Positions 38,095-47,418 of a DNA stretch of 64,000 nt are shown in pieces. The translations under genes were made by a program, and so were the position numbers. Origin of the DNA: Pseudoclavibacter chungangensis (GTDB lineage Bacteria > Actinomycetota > Actinomycetes > Actinomycetales > Microbacteriaceae); NCBI RefSeq assembly GCF_013410545.1, contig NZ_JACCFV010000001.1, positions 3,921,008-3,985,007 on the forward strand, in the 5' to 3' direction. The notes under the pieces were generated by a model, which was not told where the DNA came from, ran no database searches, and was given only the letters and a program-made list of their open reading frames with translations. Numbering within the stretch: position 1 is the first letter of the stretch; every line of letters begins with the position of its first letter.

Positions 38095-39372
38095 GTGCGC
38101 AATGACGGCATCGGCGACGGCAGCGGCGAGGGTGGTCCGGGTTCGGGTTCGGGCTCGGACCCCGGGTGTCGTGAGTCGCATTCGGATTCCGTAGCGGGCG
38201 TGGATCCGGTGTCGGGCGTTCCCGGTTCGGGGTCGGGGCCTGGCCCGGAGGTCGGGGGAGCGGGAGGCGACGGCAACCGTTCGGCGTCGGGCACGGGCAC
38301 CGGGGGACGGCGCATTGCGCTGATCGGCATCGGGCTCGGGCTGGTCTCGTCGATCAGCTACGCGACCGTCAACGCGCTGCTGCGCTCCGTCGCCGGCGAG
38401 GTCGACCCGTTCACGGGCGCACTCATCCGCCAGCTCCCGCTCGTGGGCGCGCTCGCACTCCTTGCGCTCGTCCTGCGTCCGCGCGCGATGCGGCCCCGGG
38501 CTCCCGAGTTCATCGGCCCGAAACTCGCACTGACGCTCCTCGCGGGCGGCGTCGTCAGCCTCTTCGTCGGCAATGCACTGCTCTTCTGGGCGCTCGACTG
38601 GGTCGGCCTCGGCATCGCGACCGCCGCCTACCTCGGCGGTCTCCTCCTCGGCAGCGCCCTCATCGGCCGCGTGTTCCTCGGCGAACGGCCCGCGCGCGGC
38701 GAGCTCGTCGGCATCGCGTTCATCGTCGTCGGACTCGTCGTGACCGCCGTCTCGGCGCAGGGTGCGGCCGGTCGCGGGGACGGTGCCGGTCCGGGCATCG
38801 CCGTGCTCGGATTCGTCTTCGCCGTCGTCACGGGTGTCTGCTACGCGACGTCGAACTCGCTCGCGCGCGTCTCGCAGCAGGTGCCCGGACGCTTCGTCGT
38901 GACGCTCTCGCTCATCACGCTCGGCGGTGTGCTCGGCCTCGTGCTGTTCATCACGATCCTCCACGGCGGCAAGCTGCCCGAGGCCTTCACCGAGCTGACC
39001 GGCCGGCAGGCGCTCGTCCTCGTGCTCGCGGGGTGCGCGAACGGCGTCGCGCTCGTGAGCATCACGGTCGCGGTGCGCTACACCACCGTCACGACGGTCT
39101 CGATGCTCAACGCGCTCGTCATCGTGTTCGGTGTGCTGTTCGGCAGGTGGTTCTTCGCCGAACCGATCACCGCGACGCTCGTGATCGGGAGCGCATGCAT
39201 CCTCGCGGGCGTGGTGATCGGACAGATCCGGTGGCGGCGGCGGGAGTGGCGCGGGCGTCGTCGTCCGGACCGGCGCACCCCGGCGGCCGTGTCACCGCTC
39301 GACGAGGCCGGGATCGTGGGGTGTCGTCGCCGGCGGGGCGATCGTGGAGCTGCCGGGCGCGGGGTGCGCTGA
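38095..39372 (+). CDS. EamA/DMT-family transporter
   Basis: About 425 residues from GTG 38095. A Gly/Ser/Asp-rich disordered N-terminus of about 75 residues is followed by ten hydrophobic segments in two EamA repeats (first repeat GIGLGLVSSISYATVNALLR onward, second AVLGFVFAVVTGVCYATSNS onward). Likely a metabolite exporter or permease of unknown substrate. The frame is open for 89 codons upstream, through the 57-bp hairpin and 33-bp repeats, but GTG 38095 is the first start beyond those repeats; the exact start is uncertain. The Arg-rich C-terminus is unusually long. Confidence 0.8.
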   Translation: MRNDGIGDGSGEGGPGSGSGSDPGCRESHSDSVAGVDPVSGVPGSGSGPGPEVGGAGGDGNRSASGTGTGGRRIALIGIGLGLVSSISYATVNALLRSVAGEVDPFTGALIRQLPLVGALALLALVLRPRAMRPRAPEFIGPKLALTLLAGGVVSLFVGNALLFWALDWVGLGIATAAYLGGLLLGSALIGRVFLGERPARGELVGIAFIVVGLVVTAVSAQGAAGRGDGAGPGIAVLGFVFAVVTGVCYATSNSLARVSQQVPGRFVVTLSLITLGGVLGLVLFITILHGGKLPEAFTELTGRQALVLVLAGCANGVALVSITVAVRYTTVTTVSMLNALVIVFGVLFGRWFFAEPITATLVIGSACILAGVVIGQIRWRRREWRGRRRPDRRTPAAVSPLDEAGIVGCRRRRGDRGAAGRGVR

Positions 39373-39388
39373 TGCCGCACGGCAACGG

Positions 39389-39619
39389 TCAGGCACCGCT
39401 CGGCAGCCGCGACTCGAGATGCGGGGGCCATCCGGTGCAGGCCTCGGCGAGATACGTGAGGCCTACCTCCGACTCGACCACGCTCCGCAACTCGCCGAGC
39501 TGCCGCAGGCGGTCGAACGCGTTGACGTCGGCGGTCTCGTGCAGCATGCCCGTCATCCACAACGAGAAGTTCTGCGGCTTCCAGATGCGCTGCAACGCGG
39601 GTCGGCATACGTGTCGACG
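39389..39619 (-). pseudogene. pobA: Remnant of 4-hydroxybenzoate 3-monooxygenase (C-terminus)
   Basis: About 76 codons on the minus strand match the end of PobA flavoprotein hydroxylases: CRPALQRIWKPQNFSLWMTG, then MLHETADVNAF and LGELRSVVESEVGLTYLAEA. The remaining 300 or so residues are missing: upstream of 39619 the sequence switches to an alcohol dehydrogenase fragment on the opposite strand. It is a gene remnant, not functional. Confidence 0.75.
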
Positions 39620-39639
39620 ATTCGTTCGTCGCTCTCGTT

Positions 39640-39877
39640 CGGTGACCCTCCCGTGCCGACACCCGGCCCCGGGGCGGCGGTCGTGCGGACACATGCCGTG
39701 AGCCTCTACGGCACGGATCTGCACATCCACGAAGACGGCTTCCCGACCGATTTGCCGCTCGTCCAGGGGCACGAGATCGCGGGGGTCGTCGTGATCCGCG
39801 ACGACGCGGGCACCGTTCGGGTGGGCGAGCGCGTCACGGTCGCCCCGCTCGTGTCGAGCGGCGAGTGCCGGGCCTGA
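39640..39877 (+). pseudogene. Zinc-dependent alcohol dehydrogenase, N-terminal fragment
   Basis: About 78 codons match the GroES-like start of threonine dehydrogenase / butanediol dehydrogenase-type MDR enzymes (VPTPGPGAAVVRTHAVSLYG, TDLHIHEDGFP, LVQGHEIAGVV, GERVTVAPLVSSGECRA), then a stop. The catalytic zinc Cys (usually SLCGTD) is Tyr here, and no cofactor domain follows. A dead fragment. Confidence 0.7.
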
Positions 39878-40418
39878 CGGGGTGGGCGCGGCAACGTGTG
39901 CCCGCACCTTTCGGTGCGCGGCGTCGCGCGGGGCCGATGCCGGAGCGAGCGTTGTGGTGGACGAGAAGGCCGACCGCATCGGGGGAACGACGAGCGCCGG
40001 GGCGGGGCCATCTGGTCTCCGGCGACATGTGCCGGCCCGGAAGCGGGGTTCGCGGACAGCGCGTCGGCGGGCGCCGCCTACCTGACCGCCGGCTCCGGTC
40101 ACGTCAAGGACCCCGCACCGATCGAGTGGTACGTCGCGCAAGGCGAGTGAGGCGATCGACGATCTCACGACGCGCACTCGGGTGCCGTTGACGGCGCTCG
40201 CGAGACCCGACTACCGGGCCGACTGGGGTGGCGCGGCGCTGGGCGGACGCAGTCTCGACAACGGCGCCTTCGACCCGTCCGAGTTTCCCCGGGCCGGCGG
40301 ACGCGTTGCGGCCGTCGTCGTACTTCCCGCCGCTGAGCATGGCCGAACACGACGACCCTAACGGCCGCGCACCCGCCCCGGAACTGATCGCCGAACGCAA
40401 GGAGCGCAGTGTAGGCAG

Positions 40419-40466
40419 TTCGCTCGTCGCTTCGCTCGTCGCTTCGCTCGTCGCTTCGCTCGTCGC
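40419..40466. repeat. 12-bp tandem repeat (four TTCGCTCGTCGC units)
   Basis: Four consecutive 12-bp units inside the FAD-dehydrogenase remnant, reading SLVA repeats in frame. Probably a slippage expansion in a gene no longer under selection. Confidence 0.9.
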
Positions 40467-40919
40467 GTCCGCGTTCCATCGTGGCGTCAGGATCATCGCG
40501 GCCGCCCGGGCGACGGGCCTGTCCCACGTGGACGAGGGGTTGGTCATCGACGTCGGCAGCTCCCGCGTGCACGCCCTTTCGTTCGTGCTCGCGACGGGTG
40601 GATTCGAACGGAATCCGCGACTGCCCGACGCTTTCCTCGCGTTCCCCGTCACGCCGATCAGCTCCCCGTCGAACGAGGGGGACGGCTTGGAGCTGGCACT
40701 CGTGGCGGGTGCTTGTGTGGCCGACATGACCGCCATCTTGTGCCCGTGCCGAGGCCGCCGGATCGCGTGTACGACGGTCGGACGTGCGGACGCAAAGGCA
40801 ACGTCGAGATGACACTGCCCGATTCGATCGTCGTGAACGCCGCGGGGGAGGGGACTGCTGCATGGGTAGGTGACATCTGATCTGGCTTGCCCGAGGGGAT
40901 GGCCTGGAAGGATGGCATC

Positions 40920-41228
40920 GTGCCAAAGCCCTATCCCACCGAGTTCCGTGACGACGTCGTGCGCGTCGCGCGCAACCGCGAGCCCGGAGTGACGATCGAG
41001 CAGATCGCGAAAGACTTCGGGGTCCACCCGATGACGCTGCAGAAGTGGTTGCGTCGCGCCGACATCGACGAGGGCGCGAAGCCCGGCCAGTCGCGGTCCG
41101 AGGCGGTCGAGATCCGGGAGCTGAAGAAGCGGAACCGGTTGCTCGAGCAGGAGAACGAGGTTCTTCGGCGGGCGGCGGCGTATCTGTCGCAGGCGAACCT
41201 GCCGGGAAAAGGTGGTACCCGCTCGTGA
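40920..41228 (+). CDS. IS3-family transposase OrfA
   Basis: A 102-residue HTH protein from GTG 40920 (PKPYPTEFRDDVVRVARN, then IEQIAKDFGVHPMTLQKWLRR) with a leucine-zipper-like tail (ELKKRNRLLEQENEVLRRAA). This is the standard OrfA that binds the IS ends. The GGAAAAGG tract near 41207 is a plausible -1 slippage site for an OrfAB fusion. The stop overlaps the orfB GTG (GTGA). Confidence 0.88.
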   Translation: MPKPYPTEFRDDVVRVARNREPGVTIEQIAKDFGVHPMTLQKWLRRADIDEGAKPGQSRSEAVEIRELKKRNRLLEQENEVLRRAAAYLSQANLPGKGGTRS

Positions 41229-42113
41229 CGGAGCTCGCCGCTGACGGGATCCCCGTCGTGGTGACGTGTCGGGTTCTCAAGCTCTCCCGCCAGCCCTACT
41301 ACCGGTGGCTGGCCGACCCCATCACTGAAAGCGAGGTGGTGGAGGCGTATCGCGCGAACGCGCTGTTCGACGCGCATCGCGAGGACCCCGAGTTCGGGCA
41401 TCGGCTCCTCGCGGACGAGGCACGCGACGCCGGCGAGGCGATGTCGGATCGGACCGCATGGCGGATCGCCTCCATGAACGGGTGGTTCAGCGCGTTCGGC
41501 AAGCCCAAGCGGGGTAGGAGCCGCCGGCCCGGCCCGCCGGTTCACGACGACCTCTGCGCCGTGGTCGATGAGGACGGTCGGACCCGGCATGTGTTCGCCG
41601 CGGACGCGCCGAACCAGCTCTGGCTGACGGACATCACCGAGCACAAGACCGTGGAGGGCAAGCTCTACCTCTGCGCGATCAAGGACGTCTACTCCGGCCG
41701 GATCGTCGGATACTCGATCGACTCGAGAATGAAGTCGCGGCTGGCCGTTCAGGCGCTCGAGAACGCCGTCCAGGTGCGCGGCGACGTCGCCGGCTGCGTG
41801 GTCCATTCGGACAGGGGATCTCAATTCCGAAGCAGGAAGATGCTCCGCGCTCTGGCCCGCCACCGCATGGTCGGGTCCATGGGCAAAGTCGGCTCCAGCG
41901 GAGACAACGCCGCGATGGAAAGCTTCTTCGCGTTGCTGCAGAAGGAACGTCCTCGACCGCCGCTCCTGGACCACACGCGAACAGCTGCGGATCGCGATAG
42001 TGACCTGGATCGAGCGGACCTACCACCGCCGACGCCGTCAAGCCCGCCTGGGCCGTTTGACGCCCATCGAGTTCGAGACCATCATGAACACGACCGACGC
42101 ACTGGCGGCGTGA
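41225..42113 (+). pseudogene. IS3-family transposase OrfB, frameshifted near 41945
   Basis: A DDE transposase (rve) of about 295 residues. HTH_21-like YRANALFDAHREDPEFGHRLL; catalytic blocks WLTDITEH (first D), VVHSDRGSQF (second D) and DNAAMESFFALLQ (E). Just after the catalytic Glu the frame breaks: AAGGAACGT should read AAGAACGTC. Removing one G restores DRRSWTTREQLRIAIVTWIE and the terminal LGRLTPIEFETIMN, ending TGA 42111-42113. Confidence 0.87.
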
Positions 42114-42567
42114 CTACAACCTGTCACCTATCCATGCAGCAGACCCGAGCGCTTCGTCAACGAGGCACTCGCGTACCAGGACACCTCGTGGATGTTCGTC
42201 GACACGGACCCTCGGACGGGCGGCAGCGAAGCGCACCGGCATGGCTCGCGTTCGAGCACGCGTTCGCGCAGCGATACCCGATCGTGGGTTTCTCGCCGGG
42301 CGCGGCCCCGATCGGGCGGTCAGCACCGACTCGTTCGGCGAGTTGGCGGATTCATTGGACATCGACGCGGCACGCCTGGAAGCGACCGTGGCGACATTGA
42401 ACGCGGACGCGGTCCCTGGACGCGACAAACGATTCCGGCGTGGCGACAGCCCACAGAACCGGTTCCTCGGGGACGCCTCGAACGAGCCGAATCCGTGCCT
42501 CGCGCCATTGACGGTGCCGCCGTTCTCGGCCGTGCCGATCCATGTCGGCGTGCTCGGGACGAGGTAG

Positions 42568-43605
42568 GTGTCGGGATCCTCGGTGCGGGGCCCATCGGCC
42601 GGACGCATGCGGAGACGGTGACGGCGACGGCGGGCTTCGCACGCACCGCGGTGACGGATCCGTTCGATGGCGGCAGGGTGCTCGCCGAGGCGTTCGGCGT
42701 CCGGCATCACCTCGACCACCACGAGCTGCCGACGGCGAACACGGTGGACGCGGTCATCATCGCTGCGCCCAAACAGTTCCACGTCCCGATGGCGCTCGAG
42801 TTCGTGGCGGCGAGCATCCCGGTGCTCGTCGAGAAGCTGGTGGCGACGTCGCTCGAGGAGGCGCTCGCGCTCGTCGAAGCGTCGGAGCGCTCGGGCGTTC
42901 CCGGCCTCGGCCACCATCGCCGCCACTATCCGGTGCCGCGACGTGCAAAGCAGCTCACCGAGGCAGGACGGCTGAGGCCGTTCGTCGTGGTCGACGTCAC
43001 CTACTTCCTGTCGAAGCCTGTCGAGTGCTTCGACATCGCCCGGCGCCGGACGGCCGCGAGCGGTGGGGCGTTCCTCAGCAACCTGATCCGCGAGATCGAC
43101 CTGCTTCGATATCTCGTCCGCGAGATCACGGATGTCACGGCGCTCGCGTCGGCGGCAACGAGCGGGGGTTCGGCGTCGAGGACACGGGCACACTGACGTT
43201 CGTGTTCGAGAACGGCGCACTGGGCTCGCCCCATCATCACGGAAACGGCGGCCGGCCCGTGGAACTGGGATCTCACCGCAGACGATTCGGGACGTCTCCC
43301 CGCTCACCAGGTGGAATCGCATCGCATCGGGAGGGGCGAGGCGTCACTCACGCTGCCGACGCTGGACGAATGGATGCACGCGGGGGAGGGGGCTGGGTGG
43401 AGCCCATGGAGGCGCGGCGCGTGCAGTGGACGGTGACGAGCGCCTACGTCGAGCAGTTGCGGTCACTTCGGCGACGTGATCGCCAGCCGCGCGGAACCGC
43501 TCGTGAGTGCGCTCGAGGGGGCAACCGACCTGGCCACCGTGGAGTTCGTGGCCGAGGCGGTCATGATGCGGAGGGTGACGGCCGTCGCGGCGCTGAACGC
43601 GCGGG
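42568..43605 (+). pseudogene. Gfo/Idh/MocA-family oxidoreductase, decayed
   Basis: The N-terminal Rossmann motif VGILGAGPIGRTHAETV, VDAVIIAAPKQFHVPMALEF and VLVEKLVATSLEEALALVE are in one frame to about 43150. GVEDTGTLTFVFENGALGS, the PHQVESHRI-like part, WVEPMEARRVQWTVTSAYVE and the terminal AEPLVSALEGATDLATVEF then follow in shifting frames. No start codon or RBS is present, because the 5' end abuts the flavoprotein remnant. The canonical EKP is EKL. Inactive NAD(P)-dependent sugar or inositol dehydrogenase relative. Confidence 0.75.
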
Positions 43606-43702
43606 GGCTGAGTCCCGCCGACGGCGGATGTGCCGTGTCCCCCACGGGGACACGGCACATCGCTGCGCTCTGTCGGTTGTCGGTTGTCGGTTGCCTGGCG
43701 TC

Positions 43703-43942
43703 TCAGAGCTCGAGCTCGTCGTGGTCCGCTTCGCTCGACGAGGCCGCAGTGCGGCTCTCGAGAATCTTCGCGAGGGTCGTTGCCCTCCGCTCGTGCTTCT
43801 CTGCATCGCTGAGCAGCTCGTCGACGTCCGCCGGCGCGTACGGCGGACCAGGCAGTCCGCGAAGGCGTGCTTTCGCCACATGCTTGGAGAGCGGCGGCAT
43901 GAGGTGGTGAATGGCCTCGTCCTCGCTGATGCGTCGCTTCAT
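43703..43942 (-). CDS. Small hypothetical protein
   Basis: 79 residues (MKRRISEDEAIHHLMPPLSK start, polar, Glu/Asp-rich C-terminus with EADHDELEL). GGAGG lies seven bases upstream of the ATG, and codon use is normal for the genome. I recognise no family. Size, charge and position beside mobile elements would fit an antitoxin-like or accessory protein, but no toxin partner is visible. Confidence 0.5.
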   Translation of the reverse strand: MKRRISEDEAIHHLMPPLSKHVAKARLRGLPGPPYAPADVDELLSDAEKHERRATTLAKILESRTAASSSEADHDELEL

Positions 43943-44055
43943 CGGAACCTCCGTCGTTGTCCGGGGTCCGGATGACCCCGCTGCGGAAAGGCTCCGTTTC
44001 GACACTGAGTAAAAATGCGAGTTCCGCCCGCGCGCGCGTCGTCGCGAATGGCTAC

Positions 44056-44079
44056 AATCAACCAATCAACCAATCAACC
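44056..44079. repeat. 8-bp tandem repeat (three AATCAACC units)
   Basis: Three perfect AATCAACC units directly after TACAATC, in an AT-rich spot 114 bp upstream of the small minus-strand gene. They may overlap its promoter. Confidence 0.85.
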
Positions 44080-44198
44080 AAGTACGTGGTTGACGCGTTG
44101 CTCGGATTCCCGATTCACAGCTTCGTGAATCCGCCGCGGTGACGAGGGGCAGCGGCCTCCCATGCCGAAAGCGCGGTCCCTTCGAAGCCATCGCGGGC

Positions 44199-44370
44199 GC
44201 TTCGCAGATGAGCGGGTGGTCGGGTAGCGCGTTGGTGCCGGGTGGGGGCGAGGACTTCCGATGATGGAAGTGCTCACACTGCGCATCCGCAGGAAGACCT
44301 TGACCTGCAGCTCGCTACCTCCGCGACCACTGACCTGACGGTGTTCTGTCGTCTCGATGAACTGGGCCTC
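44199..44370 (+). mobile_element. ISL3-family (type B-like) left-end fragment
   Basis: About 170 bp resembling the first part of the type B element at 49534: the shared CGGGTAGCGCGT, the GAGGACTTCCGATGATGGA stretch, and coding sequence for DLTVFCRLDELGLG (type B: DLSAFCGLDELGLV). It is cut at about 44370, where an IS5-like end begins. The remainder of this element is absent. Confidence 0.65.
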
Positions 44371-45077
44371 GGTTGTGTTGCTAAACCCATTGGAGGGTCG
44401 CGGCGAGGCAGATCGCGGAGTGGTAGTTGCGGGCGGTCTTGTCTGAGCGCATCGTGATGCCGCGCCATTGCTTGAGCTTGTTGAAGCACCATTCGACGAC
44501 GTTGCGGCACTTGTAGCGTTCTCGCTGCCCGCGCCCGAAGTGGATCGGTCGGCCGGGCCGCTTGAGACGGTGGGCGATCTGATCATCACGTTCGGGAATC
44601 TCGGCGACGATGCCGCGCTCGCGCAGCCAGGCGCGATTCGCTTTCGACGGGTACCCCGTGTCTACCAGCAACCGGTCCGGCCGTGACCTCGGCCTGCCGG
44701 TTCGCCCGGGGACACGGATTTCGCAGAGCACGTCGATGAGCATGCTCGTGTCCGCCGCCTGGCCTGGCGTCAACAGGAAGGCCAGCGCTCTGGCCTTCCC
44801 GTCGCAGACCAGGTGGTTCTTGGTGGTCAGCCCACCGCGGGAGCGACCGATCGCGTGGTCAAAAGGCTCCGCCCCGAACTTCTTGCAGTTCGACCTGGCC
44901 CCCTGTGTCCCGACGCAGGGTCGCCCCGTGCTGGTGCACGCGCACGATCGTCGAATCGATCGACGCGACCCAGTCCAGCTCGCCACGCTGATGCGCGAGG
45001 GAGTCGACCTTCTCGAGCACCCGCGCCCAGACACCCTGCTCGGACCAGCGGTTGAAGTTCTTGTAGATCGTGTTCCA
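44371..45077 (-). mobile_element. IS5-like (IS427 group) element, truncated
   Basis: It begins at the terminal sequence GGTTGTGTTGCTAAA (44371-44385) and carries most of an IS5-type transposase on the minus strand. It is cut at about 45077 by ISL3 sequence. A matching outer end (complement of GGGCGTGTTGCTAAA) is found at 52425-52439, beyond all later insertions. The element may therefore originally have spanned this gap, with its 5' coding end since lost. Confidence 0.7.
44381..45077 (-). pseudogene. IS5-family transposase, 5'-truncated, two frames
   Basis: On the minus strand the first part reads NTIYKNFNRWSEQGVWARVL and SLAHQRGELDWVASIDSTIV. The frame then changes to HAIGRSRGGLTTKNHLVCDG, LTPGQAADTSML and the C-terminal YKCRNVVEWCFNKLKQWRGI. 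The DDE residues (D in ASIDST, D in VDTGY, E in NVVEWCF) are present. A two-frame layout can be programmed in IS427-type elements. The N-terminal ~60 residues are missing at the ISL3 junction, so it is inactive. Confidence 0.8.
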
Positions 45078-45329
45078 GTTCCTCCGCGACGGAGTGCAGA
45101 TCGCGACGCTGGACCCGTTCGCTGGATACAAGAAGGCCCTCGACGACGAACTCGACGACGCGACCGCGGCCCTCGACGCGTTCCATGTGGTCAAGCTTGG
45201 CACCGCCGCGGTCGACGAGGTCCGCCGCCGCGTCCAGCAGGATCTTCACGGGCATCGTGGGCGCAAGGGTGATCCGCTCTACGCGATCCGCAACATCCTC
45301 CGCACCGGACGGGAGAAGCTCACTGATCG
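45078..45329 (+). pseudogene. ISL3-family transposase, internal fragment
   Basis: About 84 codons on the plus strand (DGVQIATLDPFAGYKKALDD, DAFHVVKLGTAAVDEVRRRV, DPLYAIRNILRTGREKLTD) match the middle of the type A transposase encoded nearby, in the opposite orientation and clearly diverged. Both ends are cut, by the IS5 remnant on the left and the next ISL3 element on the right. Confidence 0.85.
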
Positions 45330-45352
45330 GGCTCTTCGGACATCCGGTGGGG

Positions 45353-46145
45353 TCATGGGGTGAGGCCGCCGGCGGCGAGGAGCATGCGGAGTCGGTAGTT
45401 GTGGCGGTTGCGGTAGCCGCGGGCGAGGCGACGGTGGAGCTCGATGATCCCGTTCACTGCCTCGGTGCCCCCGTTCGATGAGCGCCCGGTGGTGAAGTAT
45501 GCCAGGAACGCGGCTCGCCAGCGTCGGAGGGTGCGGCCCAGGCGTGCGATCTCTGGGATCGGGCAGGTATGGAACGAGTCGACGACCTTCTGGGCGATCC
45601 GCCGCCCGGCGGCGAGGTCCTTCTGGTGGTAGGTGGAGCGGAGTTGTTGCGCGCACTGCCACGCGATGAACACCTCGTCGTGCGCGGGGTCGGCTTCGAT
45701 CGCCGCAGTCAGCCGCGTGCGCTGGCGGTCGGTGAGGTTCTCCGCTCCCGCGCGGAGGATGGTCTGGATCCCGTAGAGCGGGTCGCTCTTACGGCCCCGG
45801 TGGCCGAGGGTGTCTTGCTGGACGCGCCTGCGGACCTCGTCGACGGCGGCGGTGCCGAGCTTCACAACGTGGAACGCGTCGAGCACCGCGACGGCGTCCT
45901 GCAGCTTGTCGTCGATCGCGGTCTTGTAGCCGGCGAACGGATCCAACGCCGCGACCTTCACGCCTCGGCGGAACGCGTCGCCGCGCTCGGCGAGCCAGGA
46001 CGCGTAGGCCTTCCCCGACCGGCCGGGCACGAGGTCCAGCAGCCTCGCCCGCGTGTTCCCGTGGTTGTCGCGGGTGAGGTCGACCATCCCGGTCAGCTCC
46101 TTCGGTCCACGCTTGCGAGGGTCTGTGTGATGCCAGACATGCTCG
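45353..46145 (-). pseudogene. ISL3-family transposase (type A'), C-terminal part
   Basis: Residues from EHVWHHTDPRKRGPKELTGM to RLRMLLAAGGLTP, covering most of the DDE_Tnp_ISL3 domain. The 5' part of the gene lies on the other side of the inserted IS3 element (47419-47949). Confidence 0.88.
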
Positions 46146-46228
46146 TGGGCTGACCCCGTTTTGTAGGTCCAGTCGTTATGTGAGTGGTCCTGTCGCCCGA
46201 GGGTTCGGGCAGGGAGACTGGTCAGATC

Positions 46229-46540
46229 ATGACGAATAGCAGGAAGCGCCACACCCCGGAGCAGGTCGTCCGAAAGCTTGGGCAGGCCGACAGAATGCTC
46301 GCCGACGGCGCCGACGGCGCCGACGGCGCCGACGGCGCGGACGTCGCGGCGGTGTGTCGGGAGCTCGGCGTGTCCGAGCAGACGTACTACCGGTGGCGGA
46401 ACCAGTATGGCGGCCTGAAGGCCGACGACGCGAAGCGGCTCAAGGAGCTCGAGAAGCAGAACGCCACTCTGAAGCGACTGCTGGCCGAAGCGGAGCTGGA
46501 GAAGGCCGCGCTCAAGGAGTTGGCTGAGGGAAACTTCTAG
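46229..46540 (+). CDS. IS3-family transposase OrfA with expanded GAD repeat
   Basis: A 103-residue HTH protein (MTNSRKRHTPEQVVRKLGQA, CRELGVSEQTYYRWRNQYGG, then a heptad tail KQNATLKRLLAEAELEKAAL). Between QADRMLA and DVAAVCREL it has a four-unit run GADGADGADGAD, encoded by 9-bp units in a position where related OrfA proteins normally have a short loop. This suggests slippage expansion inside the transposase gene. Confidence 0.85.
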   Translation: MTNSRKRHTPEQVVRKLGQADRMLADGADGADGADGADVAAVCRELGVSEQTYYRWRNQYGGLKADDAKRLKELEKQNATLKRLLAEAELEKAALKELAEGNF

Positions 46541-47405
46541 GCCCGGGTAGGCGCCGCGCCGCCGTCGCTCACCTGATCAGGACACTGCAGGTGAGCGAGC
46601 GGATGGCGTGCCGGCTGGCCGGGCTGAGCAGGTCCGCGTACCGTCGCCCGCTCAAGGGCGACACGACCGCCGACCCGGACAGGGCGTTGCGGGACTGGCT
46701 GCGCGGTACGCAAAGAAGCACCCGCGGTGGGGATACCGCAGGGCCTACCACGACGCTCGCGGCGAGGGGTGGGCCGTGAATCACAAGAAGATCCAGCGGC
46801 TCTGGCGCGAGGAAGGCCTCCGTGTCCCCCAGCGGCGGCGGCGCAAACGCGTCGGATCCTCGACCGTTGACGCCCCGGCAGCGGTCGCCCCGAATCTCGT
46901 GTGGGCGGTGGACTTCCAGTTCGATGCCGACGAGCAGGGCCGCCCGATCAAGATCTGCTCCATCGTCGACGAGCACACCCGTGAATGCATCGGAGGGCTT
47001 GTCGAGCGGTCGATCACCGCGGACCGACTCACTGCCCACCTCGAGGACCTCGCCGCCGTCCGCGGCGCGCCCGCGGTGCTCAGATCAGACAACGGCCCGG
47101 AGTTCATCAGCGACGCGATGGCCGACTGGGCCGGCACCCGCACCGGCCTGTTCTACATTCCGCCCGGCTCGCCCTGGCACAACGGGTATCTCGAGTCGTT
47201 CAACAGCAGGCTCCGCGACGAGTGCCTGAACATCAACAGCTTCTACTCGCTGCTGCACGCCCAGGTCGTGATCGGCGACTGGAAGACCGAGTACAACCAC
47301 GACCGCCGACACTCATCGCTCGGATACCTCGCACCGGTCGACTACGCTCGGCAATGCACCCATCAACTGGAAACCGACGACTCGCACAGCGACCGGACCG
47401 AATGA
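46540..47405 (+). pseudogene. IS3-family transposase OrfB, frameshifted near 46705
   Basis: The first part (RRRAAVAHLIRTLQVSERMA, LSRSAYRRPLKGDTTADPDR) is in one frame. After ALRDWLR one base is missing (CTGCGCGGTACG for CTGCGCCGGTACG) and the rest continues one frame away: YAKKHPRWGYRRAYHDARGE, VWAVDFQFDAD (first D), LRSDNGPEFIS (second D), NGYLESFNSRLRDE (E) and a C-terminal SSLGYLAPVDYA. The catalytic triad is otherwise intact. OrfB is probably made by -1 frameshifting from orfA. Confidence 0.87.
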
Positions 47406-47418
47406 GGGGGGCGGCCCA

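Larger units (their letters stand above)
40855..42142 (+). mobile_element. IS3-family element 1
   Basis: A 1288-bp element bounded by 21-bp inverted repeats (40855-40875, reading CTGCTGCATGGGTAGGTGAC plus A, and 42122-42142) with one mismatch. It carries orfA and orfB. It interrupts the FAD-dehydrogenase remnant, parts of which continue on both sides. No clear target duplication is seen. orfB is frameshifted near its end, so this copy is probably inactive unless the indel is an assembly error. Confidence 0.88.
39925..42567 (+). pseudogene. FAD-dependent dehydrogenase (KstD/fumarate-reductase flavoprotein type), frameshifted and split by an IS3 element
   Basis: Pieces in several frames line up with one flavoprotein. 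They are AGASVVVDEKADRIGGTTSA (39940 on), HVKDPAPIEWYVAQGE, ALARPDYRADWGGAALGG with SLDNGAF, YFPPLSMAEHDDPNGRAPAP, and VLATGGFERNP. After the insertion (42143 on) come ERFVNEALAYQDTSWM, PIVGFSPGAAP-like sequence and AVSTDSFGELADSLDID, ending FSAVPIHVGVLGTR. The gene therefore spanned the IS3 element at 40855-42142. Several frameshifts and a missing C-terminus indicate decay. It could have acted on steroids or related acids; the substrate is unknown. Confidence 0.75.
46146..47418 (+). mobile_element. IS3-family element 2
   Basis: A 1273-bp element inserted in the type A' transposase, flanked by a 4-bp direct repeat CTCG (46142-46145 and 47419-47422). Imperfect terminal inverted repeats begin TGGGCTGACCCC on the left and TGGGCCGCCCCC on the complementary right. 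It carries orfA and a frameshifted orfB. Confidence 0.88.
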
